This document shows, in pieces, positions 34,530 through 43,410 of a stretch of 50,851 bases of DNA. The DNA comes from Nitriliruptoraceae bacterium (GTDB lineage: Bacteria; Actinomycetota; Nitriliruptoria; Nitriliruptorales; Nitriliruptoraceae). Within the stretch, counting starts at the first letter, position 1. Each line of letters opens with the position of its first letter. Both the position numbers and the translations under genes were made by a program. The stretch is taken from positions 1 through 50,851 of the forward strand of contig JAFIEQ010000011.1 in the NCBI GenBank assembly GCA_020832455.1. The letters run 5' to 3'. The notes beneath the pieces were generated by a model. It saw only the letters and a list, made by a program, of their open reading frames with translations. It was not told the origin of the DNA and did not search any database.

Positions 34530-35034
34530 ACGCCCGCAAGCGTTGATCCCGGTCCCTGCCTCGTGCCGGCTCGGACCGGGGAGCTGCGCGCCCCGGGAAC
34601 GTGCGACCGCGGGCTCGCGCGCCGCGGCGTGCTGCTGGTGGATCCCCCACCGGTGAGGTTCGCATACGCGCGCGCTCGCTGGCCCCCCGTCGTTCCCTGG
34701 TCGACGTCCGGAAGCGTGTCCCCGACGCGCTTGCGGGGCGTTCGGAGCAACTCGCGGGTGGATGCCCGTCCCGCGGCGACCGTCGCCGGATCGCTGCTGG
34801 GACGGCTCCCCGGGGGCGCACCGGATCGCGCCCCAACCCGTCGACAGGTGCGTCGCACGGGCGACTTCGGCACCATCGGGCTCGAGGTGGACCGGGCCGT
34901 CGGGTTGGCGACCGCCGCGCGGCCCGCCTCACTCTGCGCTCATGACGGGCACGTTGCCGTGTCGCGGCCAGCGGCCTGCGGGAACGTTGCCGGACCGTTG
35001 CGGGCTCGCTGAGGACGGACGCCGATGGACTGAC

Positions 35035-35060
35035 TCGTATGATTGTATATATGATTATCG
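35035..35060 (+). promoter_or_regulatory. AT-rich island upstream of the SMP-30 gene
   Basis: TCGTATGATTGTATATATGA followed by TTATCG, ~28 bases before the SMP-30 start. It is the strongest of the six AT-rich islands and shares the TCGTAT..TT.GTAT.ATGA pattern with the island at 34506 in mirror orientation. Confidence 0.5.
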
Positions 35061-35087
35061 AGTGCTCCCGAGATGGAGGAGGAACCG

Positions 35088-35960
35088 GTGCAGGTCGAGG
35101 TCGTGGTCGATGTGGGCGCGGAGTTGGCGGAGGGGCCCGTCTGGCACGACGGCGCGCTGCTCTGGGTGGACATCATGCGTGGTCACATCCACCGCACGGA
35201 CGTCGCGCGCGGGCAGGACACGGTGCTGGCGGCGATGCCCGGATCCGTGGGGGCCGTCGCCGCGCACCGGGACGGCGGCTACCTCGCCGCGACCGATCTC
35301 GGGTTCGTCGAGCTGCACGAGGACGGCTCGCCCCGCCGGTCGATCGCCGTGGAGGCGGACATCCCCGACAACCGGATGAACGACGGCAAGTGCGATCCGG
35401 CCGGTCGGTTCTGGGCGGGGACCATGGCCCTCGACGCCTCACCGGGACGCGGCTCGCTCTACGTGCTCGGGCCGGACGGAGACGTACGGGTCGCCATGCG
35501 CGATCTCACCATCTCCAACGGGCTCGGCTGGTCCCCCGATGCGCGCACGATGTACCTCGTCGACAGCGGTCAGGGCACGTTGGCGTCCCACGCGTTCGAC
35601 CTCGACGGTGGTGTGCTCGGTCCGCGCAACGGGCTCGTCGAGGTCGCCGAGGGGGACGCCGTCCCCGACGGGTTGACCGTCGATGCCGATGGCGGGATCT
35701 GGGTGGCGTTGTGGGGCGGCGGGCGGGTGCACCGCTACGCGCCGAACGGCGGACTCGACCAGGTCATCGAGCTGCCGGTCTCGCAGGTCACGAGCTGCGC
35801 GTTCGGCGGACCCGATCTGCGGACGCTGTTCATCACCACGGCTGCCTACGAGCTCGACGAGGCGCAGTCGCGCGCCGAGCCCCTGGCCGGTGCCGTCTTC
35901 GCCGTGGAACTCCCGGTCGGGGGGCTCGCCCCCGTGGCGTACGCGCCGGCCCAGGCATGA
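35088..35960 (+). CDS. SMP-30/gluconolactonase family protein
   Basis: 290 residues. GTG at 35088 was chosen because GGAGGAGGAA lies just upstream and encodes the start of a longer alternative (ATG 35073). The six-bladed propeller of SMP-30 lactonases is clear: AEGPVWHDGALLWVDI (metal Glu), NRMNDGKCDPAGRFWAGTM, TISNGLGWSPDARTMYLVDS (metal Asn), VPDGLTVDADGGIWVALWGGG (metal Asp), TSCAFGGPDLRTLFITTA. Members hydrolyse sugar lactones to aldonic acids. It is the first gene of a coupled set with a zinc dehydrogenase (4-base overlap) and an aldolase, which fits oxidation of an aldose to a lactone and its opening. Exact sugar unknown. Confidence 0.9.
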   Translation: MQVEVVVDVGAELAEGPVWHDGALLWVDIMRGHIHRTDVARGQDTVLAAMPGSVGAVAAHRDGGYLAATDLGFVELHEDGSPRRSIAVEADIPDNRMNDGKCDPAGRFWAGTMALDASPGRGSLYVLGPDGDVRVAMRDLTISNGLGWSPDARTMYLVDSGQGTLASHAFDLDGGVLGPRNGLVEVAEGDAVPDGLTVDADGGIWVALWGGGRVHRYAPNGGLDQVIELPVSQVTSCAFGGPDLRTLFITTAAYELDEAQSRAEPLAGAVFAVELPVGGLAPVAYAPAQA

Positions 35961-37051
35961 GCGCCGTCGACGGCACCGCGACCATGGCCGCCGCCCGGTG
36001 GTTCGCCCGCGACGAGGTGCGCGTGGTCGAGGTGGACGTCCCCCGCGCGGGCGCGGCGCAGGTCCTGGTCCGTGTGGAGGCGGTCGGCATCTGCGGCACC
36101 GACCTCGAGGAGTACCGGGAGGGGCCGATCTCCGTCGTCCTGCCGCGGGAGGGCGATGCGGGGTCCACCGCGGGCGGTCGCACGCTCGGGCACGAGGTCG
36201 TGGGCACCGTGATCGACAGCCCGGGCGACCCGACGCTCGTCGGGCAACGGGTCATCCCCGACGTCGTCGTCGGCTGCGGCGACTGCTGGTGGTGCCGCCG
36301 GCACGAGGAGGGGCTGTGCCCCGACCTGCAGGTGCGCGGCATGCACCTCGACGGCGGGCTCGCGACGTTCATGCTCGCCGATGTGGCCACGTGTGTGCCC
36401 GTCCCGGACCACGTCGGGCCGGACGTCGCCGTGTTCGCGGAGCCGCTCGCCGTCGCCGTGCGGGCGCTCGCGAAGGCCGGCCCGCTGCACGGCGCGACGG
36501 TGGCCGTGACGGGGCTCGGCACCATCGGGCTCCTCGTGGGCCAGCTCGCGCTCCGGCAGGGAGCAGCCCACGTGGTCGCCTCCGATCCCTCCGAACGCAA
36601 GCGATCGCTGGCCGCCGGCTGGGGGATGGCCGCCACCCACCCGGAGGGGCTCGAGACGTTGCTCCGCGCCCGCTCCGGCGGGCGCGGCGCCGCCGGCCGG
36701 GGCGAGGGGTCCGGGGCCCCGGCCGTGGCCGCGCAGGCGCTGGCGCGGGGCCGCTCCGGGGGCGCGGTCGTGATCGTCGGCTTCAAGCCGGTCGGTAGCG
36801 AGGTGGCGTTGCTCGACCTGGTCCTGGGGGAGAAGCGCATCCTCGGCAGCGCCGCCCACCTGTGGGACTCGGACGTCGCGGCCGCCGTCGGTCTGCTGGC
36901 CAGCGGGTCGATCGAGACGACCCCGCTGGTCAGCGACGTCATCGGGCTGCACGACATCGTCACCGCCGGGTTCGAGCGGTTGGCCGACGACCCGGACGTG
37001 CTGAAGGTCGTGGTGCGCCCGGACGGCGACGTCGGTGGGCACGGTCCGTGA
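35957..37051 (+). CDS. Zinc-dependent alcohol/sugar dehydrogenase (MDR family)
   Basis: 364 residues, ATG overlapping the lactonase stop. Catalytic zinc ligands are C46 (GICGTDLEEY) and H79-E80 (TLGHEVVG). The structural zinc is bound by C107, C110, C113 and C121 (GCGDCWWCRRHEEGLC). The Rossmann loop is VTGLGTIGLL. Similar proteins oxidise polyols, aldoses or glycolytic alcohols with NAD(P). Coupled to a lactonase, it probably oxidises an aldose to its lactone. A Gly/Arg-rich insertion around residues 236-255 (SGGRGAAGRGEGSGAP) is unusual. Confidence 0.88.
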   Translation: MSAVDGTATMAAARWFARDEVRVVEVDVPRAGAAQVLVRVEAVGICGTDLEEYREGPISVVLPREGDAGSTAGGRTLGHEVVGTVIDSPGDPTLVGQRVIPDVVVGCGDCWWCRRHEEGLCPDLQVRGMHLDGGLATFMLADVATCVPVPDHVGPDVAVFAEPLAVAVRALAKAGPLHGATVAVTGLGTIGLLVGQLALRQGAAHVVASDPSERKRSLAAGWGMAATHPEGLETLLRARSGGRGAAGRGEGSGAPAVAAQALARGRSGGAVVIVGFKPVGSEVALLDLVLGEKRILGSAAHLWDSDVAAAVGLLASGSIETTPLVSDVIGLHDIVTAGFERLADDPDVLKVVVRPDGDVGGHGP

Positions 37052-37701
37052 GCGCCCACGACGAGGTCCTGGCGGCCCTCGGACACCACGGGGTGCTGCC
37101 CGTGGCCGTCGTGGACGGCGCGCAGGACGCGGCCGCGCTCGGGCAGGGTTTGGCGGACGGTGGCCTGCCCGTCGTCGAGGTCACCCTGCGCACCCCCGGG
37201 GCCGCCGAGGCGATCCGGCGGCTGGCCGCGACCGACCTGCTCGTCGGCGCCGGCACGGTCGTGTCCGCCGCGCAGGTGCATCAGGTGGTCGATCTCGGCG
37301 CCGCGTTCGTGGTCAGCCCCGGCCTGTCGCTCCCGGTCGTCGAGGCCTGCGCCGCGCTCGGGGTCCCGCTGGTCCCGGGGGTCGCCACCGCCTCGGAGGT
37401 GATGGCCGCCCTGGCCGCGGACCTGCGCGTGCTGAAGTTCTTCCCCGCCGAGCAGGCCGGCGGGTTGCCGATGCTGCGCGCGCTCGCGGGGCCCTTCCCC
37501 GGGGTGCGCTTCATCCCCACCGGGGGGATCGACGCGACCAACGCCCCCGCGTACCTGCAGCACCACGCCGTCCACGCCGTCGGCGGGACCTGGATCCTGC
37601 CGGGGACCGGCGGCGGCCCGCAGCGATCCGCGGCGGTGACGCGCGCCGCGGGCGACGCGGTCGCCCTGGTCGCCGCAGCCCGGTCGCCACGTCCACGTTG
37701 A
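37048..37701 (+). CDS. KDPG/KHG-type aldolase (first of two)
   Basis: 217 residues, GTG overlapping the previous stop (GTGA). Class I aldolase of the Eda family: catalytic Glu region VVEVTLRTPGAAEAI, GAGTV, and Schiff-base lysine K130 in VLKFFPAEQAGG, then FIPTGGI. It cleaves a 2-keto-3-deoxy-6-phospho sugar acid (KDPG or the galactonate analogue) to pyruvate and glyceraldehyde 3-phosphate; it may prefer an unusual deoxy-sugar acid given the context. It shares the same LVKxFP-type lysine position (130) as the second copy at 49192. Confidence 0.9.
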   Translation: MSAHDEVLAALGHHGVLPVAVVDGAQDAAALGQGLADGGLPVVEVTLRTPGAAEAIRRLAATDLLVGAGTVVSAAQVHQVVDLGAAFVVSPGLSLPVVEACAALGVPLVPGVATASEVMAALAADLRVLKFFPAEQAGGLPMLRALAGPFPGVRFIPTGGIDATNAPAYLQHHAVHAVGGTWILPGTGGGPQRSAAVTRAAGDAVALVAAARSPRPR

Positions 37702-37769
37702 GCACGTCCCCGTCGAGCCCGTCCACGTTGCGCCCGTCCACATCCAGCACGAAGAGTGGGGATCCCTCC

Positions 37770-38993
37770 ATGAAGATCGTCGACATCGAGACCTTCCGTC
37801 CGAGCGGGCACGCCAACGTCCTGCTGCTGCGGCTGCGGGGCGAGGACGCCTCGCTCGTCGGCCACGGAGAGACCTTCTACGCGGCCAGCAGCGTCGAGGC
37901 CTACATCCACGACGTGGTGGCCCCGATCCTGTTCTCGCTGGAGTCGGCCGACCCGACCAGCGCCGTCGCGGCACTCACGCCGTACGTGGGCTACCTGGGC
38001 AGCGGCGTCGAGACCCGCGCGATCTCCGCGGTGGACATCGCGTTGTGGGACCTGCACGCGCGGTCGCTGGGTCGGTCGGTCTCCCAGGTGCTCGGTGGCG
38101 CGGTCCGCGACGACATCGAGATCTACAACACCTGTGCCGGCACGGGCTACGTGCAGGGCCCCGGGGGCCAGTCGGTCGCGAACTGGGGGTTGGCGCAGGG
38201 CGCGCCCGGACCCTACGAGGACCTGCACGCCTTCATGACGCGTCCGGGTGAGCTCGCCGAGGAGCTCGTCGAGGCGGGGATCGGCGGCATGAAGGTCTGG
38301 CCCTTCGATCCCTACGCCGAACGCCACGGCGGACGTCGCATCGATCGTGACGAGCTGGCGCGCGGGGTCGGGGTGGTGGAGGCGATCCGTGCCGCCGTCG
38401 GCGATCGGATCGACGTCATGGTGGAGCTGCACGGTCTGTGGGACCTGCCGACGGCCCGGCGGATCGTGAGCGCGCTGGACGGGCTGGATGTGAGCTGGAT
38501 CGAGGACCCCATCCGGGCCGACCACCTCGAGGCCCTCGCCGCGCTCACGGCCGACAGCCCGATCCCCATCGCGGGCGGCGAGACCGTGGCCGGGGCGGCG
38601 TCCTACCGCCGGTTGCTCGCGGCCGACGCGCTGGACATCCCCATCGTCGATCCGACGTGGACCGGCGGGCTGTCCGAGGCGGTCCGTGTGGCCCGGGTCG
38701 CCAAGGACCACGGCCGGCCCGTCGCGGCGCACGACTGCACGGGCCCGGTCTCCCTCGCCGTGTGCACCCACCTGTCGCTGACCCAACCGAACGCCCTCGT
38801 GCAGGAGACGGTGCGCGCCCATTACCACGGCTGGTACGCGGACCTGGTCACCGAGCTCCCGCCCATCGCCGCGGGCCGGATCTCGGCGCCCCCCGGCGTC
38901 GGGCTCGGCCTGGAGTTCGTCCCGGACCTCGCCGCCCGCCCCGACGTGTCCGTCCGGGTCTCGCAGCGCCCGGGACCACGATCGGTGGCGTGA
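37770..38993 (+). CDS. Mandelate racemase/enolase-superfamily sugar acid dehydratase
   Basis: 407 residues, ATG after a 68-base gap containing repeated CGTCCACGTTG-like segments. Enolase-superfamily residues: candidate base K175 (MKVWPFDPYAE), metal ligands E219 (VELHG), E245 (WIEDP) and E271 (AGGETV), and H321 (AHDCTGP) with an Asp at IVDPTW forming a His-Asp dyad. This is the mandelate racemase subgroup. The MKVWPFD and GWYADLVTELPP segments are typical of acid sugar dehydratases (galactonate, fuconate, rhamnonate and similar). It should convert the aldonic acid released by the lactonase to a 2-keto-3-deoxy acid for the kinase and aldolases. Confidence 0.87.
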   Translation: MKIVDIETFRPSGHANVLLLRLRGEDASLVGHGETFYAASSVEAYIHDVVAPILFSLESADPTSAVAALTPYVGYLGSGVETRAISAVDIALWDLHARSLGRSVSQVLGGAVRDDIEIYNTCAGTGYVQGPGGQSVANWGLAQGAPGPYEDLHAFMTRPGELAEELVEAGIGGMKVWPFDPYAERHGGRRIDRDELARGVGVVEAIRAAVGDRIDVMVELHGLWDLPTARRIVSALDGLDVSWIEDPIRADHLEALAALTADSPIPIAGGETVAGAASYRRLLAADALDIPIVDPTWTGGLSEAVRVARVAKDHGRPVAAHDCTGPVSLAVCTHLSLTQPNALVQETVRAHYHGWYADLVTELPPIAAGRISAPPGVGLGLEFVPDLAARPDVSVRVSQRPGPRSVA

Positions 38994-39013
38994 CGGGGTT
39001 GCATCGCGCCACC

Positions 39014-39038
39014 CTAATAATGCTATTGTATGAATCAT
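39014..39038 (+). promoter_or_regulatory. AT-rich island upstream of the second GH2-like gene
   Basis: Contains ATGCTATTGTATGAATCAT, comparable to ATTGTATATATGAT at 35041. It lies ~17 bases before the ATG at 39055, so it would overlap or lie next to the transcription start and could be an operator. Confidence 0.45.
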
Positions 39039-39054
39039 CCAGGGAGGAGCGGGA

Positions 39055-41229
39055 ATGGGTCGCGGGGTCCTGTCGCTGACGGGGATGTGGGACTACGAGC
39101 CGATCGCCCGTGTGGTCGTCGACGGGCAGGGTGCGTGGCGAGAGGATCGTCAGGACCTGCCGCCTGCCGGCGAGATGCCGGTGCCGAGCCACTGGACCGA
39201 CCACGGCCTGCCGGATTTCCACGGCAGGGTGCGCTACTCCCGCCGGTTCGAGCTCGAAACGCGGCCCGAACCGGGCGAGGTCGTCCAGGTCGTCTTCGCA
39301 GGCGTCGACTACGCGGCGACGGTCGTCTTGAACGACCACGTCGTCGGCACGCACGAGGGCTACTTCCAGCCGTTCCGCTTCGAGGTGACCGAACTGCTGC
39401 GCGAGGGGACCAACCACCTCGTGGTGGAGGTCACCTGCCCCCGGGAGGAACCGGGTCCGGTGTGGCCGAACGCCAAGCGGCTGCTCAAGGGGGTCCTGAG
39501 CCACTGGGACGCCCGGCCGGGCGGGTGGAACGAAGATCACGGTCAGGACCGGCCGACCGGCGGCATCTGGAACGACGTCTCTCTCGAGACGCTGCCGGCG
39601 GCGCACCTCGGCCACATCCGGGTCGCGACCCGGATCCTGCCGCAGGACCTCCCGGGCGGCTACCGGATCCGTGACGCGGTCCTGCAGGAGCACGACGCGC
39701 TCCAAGCGGTGGTCACCCTCGACATCGAGGTGTTCGCGCCGCCTGGTTCGTACGCGATCTCCGCCAGCCTCGGCAGCTCCGGCACGGTCGAACAGCGCGT
39801 GCAGGTCCGGCACTACCCGGAACGGGTGTCGATGGTCCTGCAGATCCAGGATCCGCGCCTGTGGTGGACCTGGGACCTCGGCGAACCCCACCTCGAGACG
39901 TGTCGGGTCGAGCTCGTCGACGAGGCAGGGACCACGCACACCAAGCAGATCCTGACCGGTCTACGCGAGATCGGCTTCGACCCCGCGACCGGGCAGTGGT
40001 TCCTCAACGGTCGGCGGGTGTTCCTCCGCGGCACCAACGTCATCCCGAGCCTCTGGCTCGCCGACTACGACGCGGCGCAGGTCGAGCGCGACATCGAGCT
40101 GTTGCGTGACGCGAACGTCAACGGCGTGCGCGTCTGCGTCCACGTGACCCGTCCGGAGTTCTACGAGGCCTGCGACCGGGCCGGGATCCTGATCTGGCAG
40201 GACTTCGCCCTGCAGTGGGGCTACGCCACCGATCGGGACGTGATGCAGGACGCGGTCCGCCAGGTCCGCGACATGGTCCGCGCGTTGGTGAACCACCCCT
40301 CGATCGCGCTGTGGTGCTGCCAGAACGAGTCGTCGTTCCACAACAAGAACATCCTGGATCCCGTGCTCGCCTGGGCGGCGAGCACGGAGGACCCGAGCCG
40401 CCACGTCCGGGCGACCTCGGAGTTCACCGAGCACACCTACCCGGGCTGGTACCACGGCCACTACCGGGACTTCGCCGCCCTGCCGGCGACCCCGGTGCTC
40501 ACGGAGTTCGGGGGGCAGGCGCTGCCGAGCATCGAGACGATCCGCGAGATCGATCCCGAGCTCTCCTGGCCGCCGGACTGGGCGCTGCTCGCCCACCACA
40601 ACTTCCAGTTCGAGGAGACCTTCGACGTCGCCGGTGTGGAGCTCGGTGCCGACTGGCACGAGTTCATCGCCAACTCGCAGCTGCACCAGGCGGACCTGCT
40701 GCAGTACGGCATCGAGCAGTACCGCCGGGCGAAGTACGCCGCGCTCGGCGGGATGTTCCAGTTCATGTTCTTCGACGTGTGGCCCGCCGTCACCTGGTCG
40801 GTCCTCGACCACGCCCGCCGCCCGAAGCTGGGCTACGAGATCACCAAGCGGGCCTACCAACCCGTCCTGGTCGGCGCGGAACTCGACCGCACGGTGCGCT
40901 CGCTGCGGCGCCTGGACACCGGCGACCCGATCCCCTTCGAGGTCCGTCCGTGGGTCGTCAACGACCTGCACCGGCCCCTGACGGCGTGTCGCGCCTCGGT
41001 GCGGATCGTGGCCGCGGACGGCGCGTCCGTGCTCGAGGTCGAGGGCACCTCGAGCTTCGACGTCCCGAGCGACGGCGTCGTCTCCGAGGTGGATGCCATC
41101 GCGATCGAACTGCCCACGAGCCTGCCACCGGGCCCCTACGTCCTCGAGCTGCGCCTGCACGAGGGGGACGAGGTGGCAAGCGTGAACGAGTACCGGTTCG
41201 CCGTCCCGCCCGAGCGCGGCGCCCGCTGA
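39055..41229 (+). CDS. Glycoside hydrolase family 2-like enzyme
   Basis: 724 residues, ATG with GGGAGGAG Shine-Dalgarno. Order: jelly-roll domain (LSLTGMWDYEPI, FAGVDYAATVVLNDHVVGTHEGYFQPF), Ig-like domain (LREIGFDPATGQWFLNGRRVFLRGTNVIPS), TIM barrel, small C-terminal beta domain. Acid/base E425 is in WCCQNESSF, and nucleophile E484 in LTEFGGQALPS, so this copy has a normal active site, unlike the GH2-like protein at 27454. The barrel features (GTNVIPS, DFALQWGYATD) are closest to beta-mannosidase/exo-beta-glucosaminidase-like members. No signal peptide: cytosolic cleavage of imported oligosaccharides is likely. Confidence 0.86.
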   Translation: MGRGVLSLTGMWDYEPIARVVVDGQGAWREDRQDLPPAGEMPVPSHWTDHGLPDFHGRVRYSRRFELETRPEPGEVVQVVFAGVDYAATVVLNDHVVGTHEGYFQPFRFEVTELLREGTNHLVVEVTCPREEPGPVWPNAKRLLKGVLSHWDARPGGWNEDHGQDRPTGGIWNDVSLETLPAAHLGHIRVATRILPQDLPGGYRIRDAVLQEHDALQAVVTLDIEVFAPPGSYAISASLGSSGTVEQRVQVRHYPERVSMVLQIQDPRLWWTWDLGEPHLETCRVELVDEAGTTHTKQILTGLREIGFDPATGQWFLNGRRVFLRGTNVIPSLWLADYDAAQVERDIELLRDANVNGVRVCVHVTRPEFYEACDRAGILIWQDFALQWGYATDRDVMQDAVRQVRDMVRALVNHPSIALWCCQNESSFHNKNILDPVLAWAASTEDPSRHVRATSEFTEHTYPGWYHGHYRDFAALPATPVLTEFGGQALPSIETIREIDPELSWPPDWALLAHHNFQFEETFDVAGVELGADWHEFIANSQLHQADLLQYGIEQYRRAKYAALGGMFQFMFFDVWPAVTWSVLDHARRPKLGYEITKRAYQPVLVGAELDRTVRSLRRLDTGDPIPFEVRPWVVNDLHRPLTACRASVRIVAADGASVLEVEGTSSFDVPSDGVVSEVDAIAIELPTSLPPGPYVLELRLHEGDEVASVNEYRFAVPPERGAR

Positions 41230-41289
41230 CCTGATCCCCCCACGGCCCCGGCCGAGCACCTGCCGGGACGAACACGATCGGCACCGACG

Positions 41290-42543
41290 TTGGAACACCG
41301 ACACGCCACGACCGCGCCCGACCAGCACAGCGGCGCTCTCGCCGGGCTGGTCGTCCTCGACGCGACCCAGATGCTGGCGGGCCCCATGGCCGGCATGCGT
41401 CTGGGTGATCTGGGCGCCGACGTGATCAAGATCGAGGGTCCCTCGGGGGAGTTCAACCGCACCCACGGCTTCGAGGACCTCACGGTCGAGGGGCAGATGA
41501 CCACCTTCCTGGCGATGAACCGCAACAAGCGGTCCGTCACCATCGACCTCAAGCACCCCGATGGGCTGGCAACGTTCCTGGCGCTGGCGGCCGAGGCGGA
41601 CGTGTTCATCCAGAACTTCCGGCACGGCACCGCCGAGCGGCTCGGCGTGGGCTACGAGCAGCTGCACGCGATCAACCCGGGGCTCGTGTACTGCTCGATC
41701 TCGGGCTACGGGTCCAGCGGGCCCTACCGCGATCGCCCGGGCCAGGACCTGGTCCTGCAGGGCTACTCCGGGTCGATGTTCTCGGTCGGCAAGGCGGGCG
41801 ACCCCCCGGCGCCGAGCGCCTTGTGGGCCGCCGACGTCATGAGCGGCTACCAGGCCGTGATCGGCATCCTCGGTGCCGTCATCGCACGCGGCCGCAGCGG
41901 TGAGGGCCAGCTGGTCGAGGTCGACATGCTGTCGGTCGTCCTCGACTCGCAGGCCCAGGAGCTCGTCACGTACCTGAACACCGGCCGCAGCCCGCAGCGG
42001 ACCGAGGAGGACGGCGCCCACGCCTCTATCCCGGCGCCCTACGGCTGCTACCGCACCGCCGACGGCTGGCTGACGCTCGCGATGTGCAACCTGTCCGACC
42101 TGGGTGAGGCACTGGACGACGACTGGTTGCGCACGCTCGATCACTACAACGACGGGCACGTGCACCGCGACGAGGTCTACCGCCACATCCGGGACCTGTT
42201 CCTCGACCGCACCACCGAGCAGTGGCTGCCGATCCTCGACGCCCAGGGCGTGTGGGCCGGTCCGGTCTACGACTACGCCGCGCTCGAGCGCGACCCGCAC
42301 GTCGAGGCGCTCGGCATGTTCGCGGAGCAGCCGCAGGACTGGGGGCCGGTGCGCACGGTCCGGGTCCCCGTCCAGCTCTCGGAGACCCCCACCGCGATCC
42401 GCCGGGGTGCCCCGATGCTCGCGGCACACACCCGCGAGGTGCTGCGCGAGCTCCTCGGCTACGACGACGAGCGGATCGATGCGCTGCGCGACGCGGGCGC
42501 GGTGACCGTGGCGTCCGACGAACGGGCCGCCACGCGCGTGTAG
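41290..42543 (+). CDS. CaiB/BaiF family (class III) CoA-transferase
   Basis: 417 residues from a TTG; the start is uncertain since no strong Shine-Dalgarno is seen. The class III fold is clear: VLDATQMLAGPMAGMRLGDLGADVIKIEGP, NRNKRSVTIDLKHPDG, YCSISGYGSSGPYRDRPGQDL, catalytic Asp D182 in WAADVMSGYQA. Such enzymes move CoA between carboxylic acids. It is followed by an enoyl-CoA hydratase and a metallo-beta-lactamase-fold protein in the middle of the sugar island, which is unusual. A CoA-dependent side branch for an acyl substituent or an unusual sugar acid is possible. Confidence 0.87.
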   Translation: MEHRHATTAPDQHSGALAGLVVLDATQMLAGPMAGMRLGDLGADVIKIEGPSGEFNRTHGFEDLTVEGQMTTFLAMNRNKRSVTIDLKHPDGLATFLALAAEADVFIQNFRHGTAERLGVGYEQLHAINPGLVYCSISGYGSSGPYRDRPGQDLVLQGYSGSMFSVGKAGDPPAPSALWAADVMSGYQAVIGILGAVIARGRSGEGQLVEVDMLSVVLDSQAQELVTYLNTGRSPQRTEEDGAHASIPAPYGCYRTADGWLTLAMCNLSDLGEALDDDWLRTLDHYNDGHVHRDEVYRHIRDLFLDRTTEQWLPILDAQGVWAGPVYDYAALERDPHVEALGMFAEQPQDWGPVRTVRVPVQLSETPTAIRRGAPMLAAHTREVLRELLGYDDERIDALRDAGAVTVASDERAATRV

Positions 42544-42620
42544 GCCACGCGATCCACGGCGCGTCGACCGACGCGACCGATGCAACGGGGAGCGCCGACG
42601 ACGGCGAGGGAGCGACGACG

Positions 42621-43409
42621 ATGACGACGGGCGGCGAGGTGCGGCTGACGCGTGACGGCCACGTGGGCACGATCACGATCGATCGGCCCGACAAGCTCAA
42701 CGCGATGACCGTGGCCATGGACCGCGAGATGAACGCGCTCGTGTACGAGGTCAACAACGACGACGCGATCCGTTGCCTGGTGCTGACCGGCACCGGCGGT
42801 CGCGCGTTCTCCGCGGGGAGCGACCTCACCGACCTCGACGAGTACGGCACCAACTGGCAGTACCGCAACCGGACCTCGCGCCACGAGGACTACGCGCTCG
42901 GGGTGTGGCGTATCCGCAAGCCCATCGTCGCCGCCATCGACGGCTACTGCATCGGTGGGGGCCTGGAGATGGCCTGCGCCTCCGACATCCGGCTCGCGTC
43001 CCCGAACTCGAGCTTCGCCGCCGGGGAGATCAAGTGGGGCTGGCACGGCGGGTCGGGCGCGACCCAGCACCTGACCCGCGCGGTCGGTCCCGGCCACGCC
43101 TCCTTGCTGCTGCTCACCGGGGACCGCATCGACGCCGAGGAGGCGCTGCGGATCGGGCTGGTCCAGCAGCTCCACCCCGCCGAACAGGTCCGGGAGCGCG
43201 CCCACGAGCTGGCCACGACCATCGCCTCGCGGTCACCGATCGCGACGCAGTCGGTCAAGAACCTGGTGCGCGTGGCGCAGTCGGGCCACGTCGAGACCGG
43301 CCTGGCCTACGAGAACGACATGTTCTCGTACCTGATGATGACCGAGGACGCGGCCGAGGGGCAGCGCGCCTTCAGCGAGAAGCGCGACCCGATCTTCAAG
43401 GGGCGGTGA
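42621..43409 (+). CDS. Enoyl-CoA hydratase/isomerase family protein (crotonase)
   Basis: 262 residues, ATG with GAGGGAG upstream. Crotonase features: TITIDRPDKLNAMTVAM, oxyanion-hole segments AFSAGSDLTDLDEYG and GYCIGGGLEMACASDI, candidate catalytic region FAAGEIKWGWHGGSGATQHL, and a C-terminal EKRDPIFKGR tail. The hydratase Glu-144/Glu-164 pattern is only partly preserved (GE and HGG), so a dehydratase or hydrolase role on an unusual CoA ester is possible. It lies 77 bases after the CoA-transferase gene and one base before the metallo-beta-lactamase gene. Confidence 0.87.
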   Translation: MTTGGEVRLTRDGHVGTITIDRPDKLNAMTVAMDREMNALVYEVNNDDAIRCLVLTGTGGRAFSAGSDLTDLDEYGTNWQYRNRTSRHEDYALGVWRIRKPIVAAIDGYCIGGGLEMACASDIRLASPNSSFAAGEIKWGWHGGSGATQHLTRAVGPGHASLLLLTGDRIDAEEALRIGLVQQLHPAEQVRERAHELATTIASRSPIATQSVKNLVRVAQSGHVETGLAYENDMFSYLMMTEDAAEGQRAFSEKRDPIFKGR

Positions 43410-43410
43410 G

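Larger units (their letters stand above)
34454..35087. other. Divergent intergenic region between binding-protein and SMP-30 genes
   Basis: About 630 bases. Both ends carry AT-rich promoter/operator islands (34506-34529 and 35035-35060). The middle ~480 bases are GC-rich; open frames exist on both strands but none shows family-like sequence or a good ribosome binding site. It may hold a long 5' UTR or decayed gene; nothing is recognised. Confidence 0.5.

Noticed and set aside
34510-34932. 140-codon minus-strand frame in the divergent spacer
   Set aside because: Arg/Pro-rich shadow composition, no Shine-Dalgarno and no recognisable motif.
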